Below are positions 1 to 6,271 of a DNA stretch of 10,875 bases, in pieces. The DNA is from Atribacteria bacterium SCGC AAA255-G05 (GTDB lineage Bacteria; Atribacterota; Phoenicimicrobiia; Phoenicimicrobiales; Phoenicimicrobiaceae). The notes beneath the pieces are model-generated. The model saw only the letters and a list, made by a program, of their open reading frames with translations. It ran no database searches and was not told where the DNA came from. The position numbers were made by a program, and so were the translations under genes. Numbering within the stretch: the stretch's first letter is position 1; each line of letters opens with the position of its first letter. The stretch covers positions 1-10,875 of the forward strand of contig ASPA01000001.1 of the NCBI GenBank assembly GCA_000405605.1, in the 5' to 3' direction.

Positions 1-95
1 AATATTACTGGTTATGTTAAGATCTTTTTTGGAAACTTCCCATTTTATGTACGGTTTCCTCCCCAACAGTAGGGCATCAGATACACTTATATAAT
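1..95 (-). repeat. Left copy of a 95-bp perfect inverted repeat (ABC ATPase fragment)
   Basis: These bases are an exact reverse complement of 9796-9890. Read on the minus strand they encode the part of a siderophore/cobalamin-type ABC ATPase just after the Q-loop (ISVSDALLLGRKPY and onward). Identity stops abruptly at base 95: inward of it the left copy reads AAAATT and the right copy TGGTA. On the left the match runs to the window edge, so its true length is unknown. The fragment is in frame with the large minus-strand protein to its right and would fuse to its C-terminal side. This looks like a chimeric joint rather than an old repeat. Confidence 0.93.
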
Positions 96-1431
96 AATTT
101 TCTATAATATCTTTAATATTTAAGGTAAGAAAAGAAAAAATGTTCACAAATTGATCCATGGAAAAGGTAGATGTTTTAAAACTGTAATGAAGCATGGCTA
201 AATTTGAATTGAAATTTTCACTAGAAATACCATTTAGTTTTAATCCTTCTTTAAATAATTCCAATATCCTGGCAGCATGATGAAAACCATCAATAGTCAT
301 ATAATCCAAATTTATTTGATTAATCAATCTGTTGATAAGAAAATCTACCAATCTTTCTAATCGAAAAATTAGTCCCAGAGATTCAAATTTCGGTTCAGAA
401 TATCTACCGTACATGGAAGGAATCCCAGCAGCAATATGGCGTTTATAATAGATATCCTCATGAGCTTCGCTCTTTTTGGAATCCAGAACAATCCCTTTTA
501 AATGAGAAATAATTGAAAAAATCTGCTTTATTGAAGTTGCATATCTTTCCTCTTTTAAATGCCTTTCTAAACGTTCAACTTCTTTAGAAGAAAGAAAAGA
601 TGTTTTTTTCAAATCATTAATAATATCTTTCGGGTCCAGAGTATATTTATGTTTTAATAAGGTATATAGTTCGATAAGATACATTACCCGTTTTGTGTCA
701 GGAGCATCTATCTTATTTGTTTCCTTGATATTTAGCTCTATTTCTTTGATATTCTTTTCCAGCAAGTCTTCTGGCCCAATTTGCATTTTTTCACAAAGTT
801 TTTGTACGATTTTATGTACCGGGTCAAACCATTTATCTGAAGCTTTCAATTCGCTTTGGACATCTAAGGGGAGATATTTTAAAAGAGGCTGGGGATTACC
901 ATCATACCAAAAACAGAGAATTCTTTTAACCAGTTCAATATGAGTGTTATTACTTTCTGAATGTGTCTGTTTTCTTAAAAAATGTATCAGCCTATCATTA
1001 CGGTAAGATAAGCTATCTAAAGAAGTGGTGATTTCCCGAATTTTACCTTCTGCCCCAATGCTATTAAAATAAACTGGAAAAAGATAGGCAAGTTGCTTTA
1101 TTAAAATATAACAAGGTTCAAAATTACTATTTAGCAATTTACTAATATCTCTTTGAAAGAGATCATTATCGCGAATAAATATGCCACCTATCTTTAAATT
1201 TACAATTAAAGCGGCTATTAATTTTCTGCTTGACTTAGGTGAACATTCAATAAGCCCAAGCCATACTTTGATATTTTTTAAGTGATTTCGATCTACCTGG
1301 GTTTGCCATTCCTGATCAATTCCCAAAACTTTAGGATAAACAAACCCAAACTTAATTAGAAGATCAATAAAAATATCTATTTTAAATTTGTCTTGAGTTT
1401 GATATATCTTTTCTCCTAAGTTTAATATGCA
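1..1431 (-). pseudogene. Continuation of the large helical protein after an in-frame TAA; runs off the left edge
   Basis: After the TAA at 1432-1434 the same minus frame stays open for 477 codons to base 1, which cannot be chance in DNA this AT-rich. It is therefore the second part of the gene starting at 2409. The translation is rich in helix, Lys, Leu and Ile, with no membrane segments. A conserved-looking block at about 370-480 includes YYKRHIAAGIPSMYGRYSEP followed by FESLGLIFRLERL. From memory this resembles the region ahead of the catalytic part in very large PEP/pyruvate-binding (PPDK/PEP-synthase-like) proteins, but I cannot confirm it. No good start codon with a ribosome site follows the TAA; the first clear ATG is at 784-786. 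The last 32 codons (bases 1-95) are foreign ABC ATPase sequence fused in frame, so the true C-terminus is missing. Confidence 0.6.
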
Positions 1432-1434
1432 TTA
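1432..1434 (-). other. In-frame premature TAA inside the large gene
   Basis: A single TAA separates two long open stretches in the same frame, 325 codons upstream and 477 downstream. No base insertion or deletion is needed to rejoin them; one substitution (for example from CAA, AAA or TTA) would. Intact neighbours such as cstA and birA end in TAA, so codon reassignment does not explain it. Confidence 0.8.
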
Positions 1435-2409
1435 TAATATTTTTTCAATATGTTTAGATTTTAATTCATTAAAAAGGGTAAATGTCTTGTTTAAAAGAGT
1501 ATCTGTATCTACCTCTATGAATTTTTCTTTGCGAAATGATTTAAATTCTTGTGCTAAATCTATAATTAAAAAATCTTTTAAATGGATCTCGACGGGTAGT
1601 TGAAGTAAATAAAATATAAAATAAATTCTCTCTAACTCTGGCTTGATTTCTATAATAAAATCACGCAATTTATCTGTAAAACCCCTAAAATCAATTATTT
1701 TTTTTAAATCTCCCCACTCCTTGGCGGTCTTCAATATTTTTTGTGTTTCCTTGATAATTTTATTTTCTTTTTTAGAAATAGCAATATGGTAATCTTTACC
1801 GAAAATTATATTTTCTTTCTCGCACCAATCTTTGAAGTCTAAATTATTCTTCCAAAAATCAAGATTGTTTTGAAGGGATTTCCGGAGTAAAAATTTCAGT
1901 TTGGTGGAATAATTTTTATCATCGGCAAGTGGAGTAGAAAGAATTTTTAAAAAGCTCGAAGCGTGTATAATTATTTCCTCATCGTCATTCAAAGTTTTCT
2001 CTAAAATATTAATTGCTTCTGTAATGAGGGAAGAAAAATCAATTTCTGCATTCTGGTTTTTATACAAAAGTTGTATAAATTCCAATAAAGTTCTAAGGGC
2101 ACGTTCTTTATTTTGGTAACCTAATCCTTTATTTAAAAAATCCTTAAAGAAGTTAACTATAATCTTTAAAGCACTATTTGCTTCTTGGTGGGATTTATAA
2201 AACCATATATCGTTCAAGGCGATTTCCCTAAGCTGTTCATTAAGCAACTTTAAGTTAGGAGGGGAGTAATAAAATTCATTTAAAAAATTTATTGTTCGTT
2301 GATGAATCCCAAAGAAAGAAGAAGAGAGCTCTAAGAACCATCTATGTTCTACCGAGAAAATTTTTTTCTGATCTAATATCTGTTTTGCATTTACTTCTGT
2401 TTGTGGCAT
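1432..2409 (-). CDS. N-terminal part of a large helical protein, function uncertain (interrupted by TAA)
   Basis: A 325-aa open frame from ATG at 2407-2409. A GGAGG lies about 15 bases upstream, a rather long spacing. It begins 45 bases after the birA stop on the same strand, so it is probably the last gene of that operon. The protein appears all-helical, with long amphipathic segments rich in Lys, Leu, Ile and Phe. It has no signal peptide, membrane helices or nucleotide-binding motif that I can recognise. The TAA at 1432-1434 follows LKSKHIEKIL, and the frame then continues open without shift to the left edge. This 325-aa product is therefore most likely a truncated N-terminus of a protein of more than 800 aa. 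Whether the stop is real or a base error is open. A link to PEP/pyruvate-binding dikinase-like proteins is suggested only by a motif in the downstream part. Confidence 0.6.
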   Translation of the reverse strand: MPQTEVNAKQILDQKKIFSVEHRWFLELSSSFFGIHQRTINFLNEFYYSPPNLKLLNEQLREIALNDIWFYKSHQEANSALKIIVNFFKDFLNKGLGYQNKERALRTLLEFIQLLYKNQNAEIDFSSLITEAINILEKTLNDDEEIIIHASSFLKILSTPLADDKNYSTKLKFLLRKSLQNNLDFWKNNLDFKDWCEKENIIFGKDYHIAISKKENKIIKETQKILKTAKEWGDLKKIIDFRGFTDKLRDFIIEIKPELERIYFIFYLLQLPVEIHLKDFLIIDLAQEFKSFRKEKFIEVDTDTLLNKTFTLFNELKSKHIEKIL

Positions 2410-2454
2410 TTTGCTTTTTCTAAATCCTCCGCAATAATTTTCTTTTCTTTTGAT

Positions 2455-3420
2455 TTATTTTAAAATAGTTCCGGAAATTATCTTAATCAATTCACCATCT
2501 TCTTTTTTTAAAATCAGGGCTCCTTCTTCGTTTATGTCTATCGCTTCTCCTGTAATAATTCTCTCTCCCATATCTACTCTTATCTTTTTTCCCAGAGTGT
2601 GGGAGTATAATTTCCATTCCTTTAAAATAGAAGAAAATTCCTTCCTTTTTAACTTTTCGTAATATTTTTCAAATTCCTGTAAAAATGTCTGCGCTAACTT
2701 GACCCGTAAAACTTCTTCTCCTGAAACTTCTTTTAAAGAAATTGTATTTGCTTGAATATCTTCAGGAAACCTCTGGTGATCTATATTCACATTTACACCT
2801 ATTCCCACTACCACCCAATTTATTATGTCCAATTCGGCACTCATTTCGGTTAGTATTCCACATACTTTTTTTTCATTTATTAATATATCATTGGGCCATT
2901 TTATTTGAGGTTCAATTTGAGTGCATATCTCGATAGCCTTTACTGCTGCTACCGCAGTCATCAAAGTTATTCGAGATATATAAGAAGGGGAAAGTTGAGG
3001 GTATAATATTATAGAAAGCCAGATACCTCCGGCAGGTGAAAACCATTCCCGGCCTAATCTACCCTTCCCCGCACTCTGCCTTTCAGTAATAATTAATGTA
3101 CCTTCGCTCATTCCCTCTGCTCTATGCAAGGCTTTCTCTTTAGCAGCTATATTTGTAGATTCTAATTCAGGGAAATAATATATTTTTTTTCCAATGTAGG
3201 TTGTGGATAATCCTCTTTGAACTTCTTGAGGAATTAAAAGGTCAGGATGAGAAACCAGGCAGTAACCTAAATTTTGGTCGGATGTTATTTTATATCCCAT
3301 GTCCTTTAGTTTTTGTATCTGCTTCCAAACTGCCACCCGGGAGATTTTTAATTTACGCGCCAGAACTTCACCGGAAACGTATTCTTTCTCTCTTAAATAT
3401 TTTAATATATCACCTGTCAT
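2455..3420 (-). CDS. birA: Bifunctional biotin-[acetyl-CoA-carboxylase] ligase / biotin operon repressor BirA
   Basis: The 321-aa protein activates biotin with ATP to biotinyl-AMP and attaches it to the lysine of biotin carrier domains. The longer BirA type also represses biotin genes. Residues 1-60 form a winged-helix domain (SGEVLARKLKISRVAVWKQI is the helix-turn-helix). The ligase domain follows, with GKGRLGR (118-124) binding biotinyl-AMP, KWPNDI (174-179) holding the catalytic-site lysine, GIL (188-190) and GIGVNVN (206-212). A small C-terminal SH3-like domain covers about 270-321. The length matches E. coli BirA (321 aa). ATG at 3418-3420 is preceded by AGGA at good spacing. It follows a hairpin repeat that separates it from the flavodoxin-like gene, so its expression may be partly uncoupled. 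With the N-terminal domain present, a repressor role is likely, but no biotin operator was found here. Confidence 0.95.
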   Translation of the reverse strand: MTGDILKYLREKEYVSGEVLARKLKISRVAVWKQIQKLKDMGYKITSDQNLGYCLVSHPDLLIPQEVQRGLSTTYIGKKIYYFPELESTNIAAKEKALHRAEGMSEGTLIITERQSAGKGRLGREWFSPAGGIWLSIILYPQLSPSYISRITLMTAVAAVKAIEICTQIEPQIKWPNDILINEKKVCGILTEMSAELDIINWVVVGIGVNVNIDHQRFPEDIQANTISLKEVSGEEVLRVKLAQTFLQEFEKYYEKLKRKEFSSILKEWKLYSHTLGKKIRVDMGERIITGEAIDINEEGALILKKEDGELIKIISGTILK

Positions 3421-3440
3421 ATTGATATCCTGCTAAAGGG

Positions 3441-3534
3441 CAACAGTGTGACAGGGGACCGATCTTTGACACATTCAGTAAGTTAATATAAAAAGTGTGT
3501 CAAAGAACCGTCCCCTGTCACGAATCCCCTGTTG
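3441..3534. repeat. REP/REPIN-like imperfect palindrome in an intergenic gap
   Basis: Two 26-base arms, 3448-3473 and 3496-3521, match as inverted repeats at 24 of 26 positions; the two mismatches are in the CCGA/CGGT core. They enclose a 22-base A/T-rich loop. A further outer pairing, CAACAG (3441-3446) with CTGTTG (3529-3534), is offset by extra bases. The GACAGGGGAC / GTCCCCTGTC words are much more GC-rich than their surroundings. They resemble a dispersed palindromic repeat that I recall from many Firmicutes and other genomes, often linked to IS200-type or REP-associated transposases. No transposase is nearby. As RNA it would form a strong hairpin between the flavodoxin-like gene and birA, and could slow transcription or protect mRNA ends. 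Confidence 0.8.
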
Positions 3535-3536
3535 TA

Positions 3537-3944
3537 TTATTTTAAACGAGAGGCTAATAACTCGCTGTCTTTATCTATATCCCTAATCTGCCTAAAATCA
3601 ACTATAAAAGAGCCCTTGCTCTCCAACAAACTCATTAAATTTTTTAAAGTTTTATCGTTTCCTATTAACCGTGGAATGATAAAGGTAATAGTTTTTTTTC
3701 TTTCCAACCCAGCACATCGCTTAATAAAATCGATTAATTCGGAAGGTAATTTCCCTTTAAACATACTTAAAACCGGGCAGCCCACAAAGATAAATTCATA
3801 AGGTGACAAATTACCAGCAGTTATTCCTCTTTCTACTTTAATTACCTTTAATTCATTTCCTTTTCTTTCAATAGCAGAAAATATCTTTTTTGCAAATAAT
3901 TCTAATTTCTTATCATCTCCACCATAAATTAATGCTGCTCTCAA
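3537..3944 (-). CDS. Small flavodoxin-fold-like protein, function unknown
   Basis: A 135-aa protein starting at TTG (3942-3944), with AGGAGGGG seven to eight bases upstream, which decides the start. The N-terminal strand MRAALIYGG followed by a helix, and the later FIFVGCPVLSMFKGKLPSEL segment, have the layout of a flavodoxin (strand-loop-helix, then the aromatic loop and GxP region). The usual FMN phosphate loop T/S-x-T-G-x-T is replaced by GGDDKKLE, so FMN binding is doubtful. At 135 aa it is at the short end for flavodoxins. Eleven bases separate it from the kinase gene upstream, so it is co-transcribed. It could be a degenerate flavodoxin or a flavodoxin-like regulator. Confidence 0.65.
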   Translation of the reverse strand: MRAALIYGGDDKKLELFAKKIFSAIERKGNELKVIKVERGITAGNLSPYEFIFVGCPVLSMFKGKLPSELIDFIKRCAGLERKKTITFIIPRLIGNDKTLKNLMSLLESKGSFIVDFRQIRDIDKDSELLASRLK

Positions 3945-3955
3945 AATATCCCCTC

Positions 3956-4591
3956 CTAATCAAATACTACTTTTTCTACGCCCTGTAATTTATCCAATAT
4001 TTTATTAGCAATTAATTTTAAGTGTTCAGGACGTTTAACAAAATCTAAATCATCAGCTGGTACTTTCAAGATTGGGCAAAGGGTAAAATTTTCTATCCAC
4101 TCCTCGTATAAAACGTTTAACTGATTCAAATATTCTTCAGAGATGGTTTTCTCGTAATCTCTCCCTCGTAGGGAAATTCTTTTTAATAGAGTGGGGACCG
4201 AAGCTTGAAGATAAACGATTAAATCCGGGGGAGTAAGAAATTGGGTCATTATGTTAAATAATTCCTGGTAATTTTCATAATCACGACCCTCCATATATCC
4301 CTGCTGATTTAAATTTTTAGCAAATATATCTACATCCTCATAAATACTTCTATCCTGAACTACGGAGGCAGGGTTTTTTAATATTTCCTGATGATGGCGA
4401 AATCTCTTGGACAGAAAAAATATCTGGAGATGAAAACTCCACTTTTTCATATCTCCATAGAAGTCCTCTAAATAAGGATTGTTCTCTACTACCTCATAAT
4501 ATGCCTTCCAACCCAATCTTTTACTTAACAGGTCAGTTAAACTTGATTTGCCGCAGCCTATATTTCCTGATACTATAATAAATTTCTTCAT
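3956..4591 (-). CDS. Deoxynucleoside kinase (dCK/dGK family), second of a pair
   Basis: A 211-aa cytosolic kinase that phosphorylates deoxynucleosides to 5'-monophosphates in salvage. It shows the P-loop GNIGCGKSS (9-17), the substrate-side ENNPYL (36-41), the family DRS motif in QDRSIYED (79-86), the strand PPDLIVYLQA, and the arginine-rich LID RGRDYE (142-147). The length is typical (about 200-220 aa). The ATG overlaps the stop of the preceding paralogue as ATGA, so translation is coupled; an AAGGGG sits inside that gene. Tandem, coupled kinases recall the Lactobacillus dAK/dGK heterodimers and B. subtilis dgk/dck, so the two products probably act together. Which deoxynucleoside each prefers cannot be read from sequence alone. 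Confidence 0.93.
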   Translation of the reverse strand: MKKFIIVSGNIGCGKSSLTDLLSKRLGWKAYYEVVENNPYLEDFYGDMKKWSFHLQIFFLSKRFRHHQEILKNPASVVQDRSIYEDVDIFAKNLNQQGYMEGRDYENYQELFNIMTQFLTPPDLIVYLQASVPTLLKRISLRGRDYEKTISEEYLNQLNVLYEEWIENFTLCPILKVPADDLDFVKRPEHLKLIANKILDKLQGVEKVVFD

Positions 4592-5217
4592 ATTAAACTA
4601 TCCCCTTTATAAATTTCATTAATAATATGCTCAAGGTCTTTACTTCTTCCTACAAAATCAAGGCCGTTAGTGTCTATTTTAATTAACTTTGTTTTTTTAT
4701 AATTATCGGGATAAGAAAAAAATTCTTCATATGCCAAGTTTAATCTTCTCATATATTCAAAAGACATTTTTCGCTCAAAAGGCCGATCTCTTAGTGCTAT
4801 CCTTTTCATTAAGGTTTCAGTGCTTGCTTGCAGGTAAACAATTAGATCCGGTCGGGGGATATCTTTAACCATAATTTCATAGAGGCGTTCATACATGGAA
4901 AGTTCATTTCCAGAAAGATTCAGATGAGCAAATATCCTATCCTTGGCAAATAGGTAGTCAGAAAAAACTGATTGATTAAATAAATCTTGCTGGGCTAATT
5001 CTAATTGCTGCTTATACCGGCTCAACAAAAAAAATATTTGAGTCTGGAAAGCGTATCTTTCTATATCACTATAGAATTTAGATAAAAAAGGATTTTCTTC
5101 TACCACTTCTAAATTATGTCTTGCATTAAACATTTTACTTAGCAATAAAACTAAACTTGTTTTTCCTGCTCCTATAGCTCCTTCAACTACAATAAATTTA
5201 CTCTGAAGTTCAATCAT
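4588..5217 (-). CDS. Deoxynucleoside kinase paralogue, first of a pair
   Basis: A 209-aa member of the same family as the next gene downstream, with P-loop GAIGAGKTS (13-21), EENPFL (40-45), RPDLIVYLQA (122-131) and LID RDRPFE (143-148). It lacks the DRS triplet: the equivalent stretch reads SVFSDYLFAKDRIFAHL, as in the SDYLF-type branch of this family. Substrate choice or base recognition may therefore differ from its partner. AAAGGAG overlaps the stop codon of the lipM-like gene and gives a good spacing to ATG 5215-5217. Its stop overlaps the start of the second kinase by four bases. The pair probably forms a heteromeric salvage enzyme. Confidence 0.92.
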   Translation of the reverse strand: MIELQSKFIVVEGAIGAGKTSLVLLLSKMFNARHNLEVVEENPFLSKFYSDIERYAFQTQIFFLLSRYKQQLELAQQDLFNQSVFSDYLFAKDRIFAHLNLSGNELSMYERLYEIMVKDIPRPDLIVYLQASTETLMKRIALRDRPFERKMSFEYMRRLNLAYEEFFSYPDNYKKTKLIKIDTNGLDFVGRSKDLEHIINEIYKGDSLI

Positions 5218-5229
5218 CTATCTACTCCT

Positions 5230-6105
5230 TTATTTTTGGGGATCAAGCTGATGATTTTTCCTCTCGTAATTCCACTCATAGGTCGAGTACTTATTTTCAA
5301 AAAGTTCTTTGGAAATTTTTTCTTCCTGTTCAGTTAATTTACCTTCAGTTAATTTTACTCCAAACTCTTCTTCAAATCCCCGGGGAAGAATTTCGGATAA
5401 TTCTGAAAAATTTATCTTTTTCTTTAAAATCTCTTCCAGGCTGGTGGCTTTAAATCTTATTTTATGCCTTTCTCTTATCTGAACAGAAGGAAAATTAAAC
5501 ACAGAGAATAACTTATCTTTTTCTAATTCTATCAATAAAGAACCGTGTTGTAAAACTATTTCTCTTTTTCTTACTTGAGCAGACCCTACAATTTTTTTAC
5601 CTTCAACCTGTACCTCGTATTGAGAGGGAACGGAAAAACAGATTGATTTAATATCTGAATGGGAAATTTTGGATTTAATCTCATTGCCTGAGGAGGAATT
5701 CTTTAATTTTTCTCTCAGAGGAACTAATTCAGCTGTTATTCCTAAATAAGAAAGGCCTCTAATTATCCCACCACTAATCTTCTTATAGGTCTCTAATATA
5801 GAATCATTAACCAAAGGATGATTTTCTTTAATTATAAAGCTATAGGTTAATTCTTTATCATGCAAAACCGCTTTGCCCCCCGTTGGTCGGCGGACAATAT
5901 CGATTCCCAGATTCTTACAAGCATCTACATCAATCTCTTTTTTTAAATCCTGAAAATAACCTAAAGATACAGCCGGTGGAGACCATTGGTAAAACCTGAT
6001 AGTGGGAGGGACCAAACCTTCCCGGTGAGCTATCATTATCGCTTCATCAATCGCCATATTCATAAAACCCGTATGATAACTATCTTTTATTAACCGCCAT
6101 TTCAT
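5230..6105 (-). CDS. lipM: LipM-like octanoyltransferase / lipoate-protein ligase A family protein
   Basis: A 291-aa protein of the BPL/LplA/LipB fold. LipM moves octanoyl from acyl carrier protein to lipoyl domains such as GcvH, the first step in making lipoate. Visible motifs are MAIDEAI (17-23), RRPTGGKAVLHD (72-83), ELTYSF (85-90), and CFSVPSQYEV (156-165) followed by GKKIVGSAQVR and LQHGSL. Cys156 ahead of the PS-x-YE motif, with Lys170/171 after it, fits the cysteine-dependent LipM type better than ATP-using LplA, which lacks this cysteine. LplA cannot be fully excluded. Residues 131-155 are a Lys/Ser-rich insertion. It is the first gene after the cstA terminator and begins the minus-strand run through birA; start ATG 6103-6105 has AAAGGA upstream. 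Confidence 0.88.
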   Translation of the reverse strand: MKWRLIKDSYHTGFMNMAIDEAIMIAHREGLVPPTIRFYQWSPPAVSLGYFQDLKKEIDVDACKNLGIDIVRRPTGGKAVLHDKELTYSFIIKENHPLVNDSILETYKKISGGIIRGLSYLGITAELVPLREKLKNSSSGNEIKSKISHSDIKSICFSVPSQYEVQVEGKKIVGSAQVRKREIVLQHGSLLIELEKDKLFSVFNFPSVQIRERHKIRFKATSLEEILKKKINFSELSEILPRGFEEEFGVKLTEGKLTEQEEKISKELFENKYSTYEWNYERKNHQLDPQK

Positions 6106-6130
6106 TAATATTATCCTTTCTTTTTGAACA

Positions 6131-6171
6131 AAATAAGGCTAACAAAATTAAAAAACCTGTTAGCCTTATTT
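6131..6171 (-). terminator. Rho-independent terminator after cstA
   Basis: Perfect 14-base arms (6131-6144 and 6158-6171, AAATAAGGCTAACA and its complement) enclose a 13-base A-rich loop. On the minus strand the hairpin is followed by a short T-rich stretch (TTATTTTGTTC); on the plus strand by an even longer one, so it may work both ways. It lies 100 bases past the cstA stop and 25 bases before the lipM-like start, separating the two transcription units. Confidence 0.88.
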
Positions 6172-6188
6172 TTATTCTATTTATTAAA

Positions 6189-6204
6189 ATAAGTTGCTGG
6201 GACA
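6189..6204 (+). repeat. Downstream arm of a 16-bp inverted repeat bracketing cstA
   Basis: ATAAGTTGCTGGGACA here is the exact complement of 7950-7965. It lies between the cstA stop and its terminator, so on a cstA transcript it would sit in the 3' untranslated region. Confidence 0.85.
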
Positions 6205-6271
6205 TAAATATAAATTATTAAGTTTTTAAAAAATTTAACTAATTATTATTGTTACTATTAAACTTCAATTA

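Noticed and set aside
1..1431. Plus-strand open frame at 695-943 as a gene
   Set aside because: The opposite strand is open for the entire 1431 bases with protein-like composition; the plus frame is its shadow and has no ribosome site.
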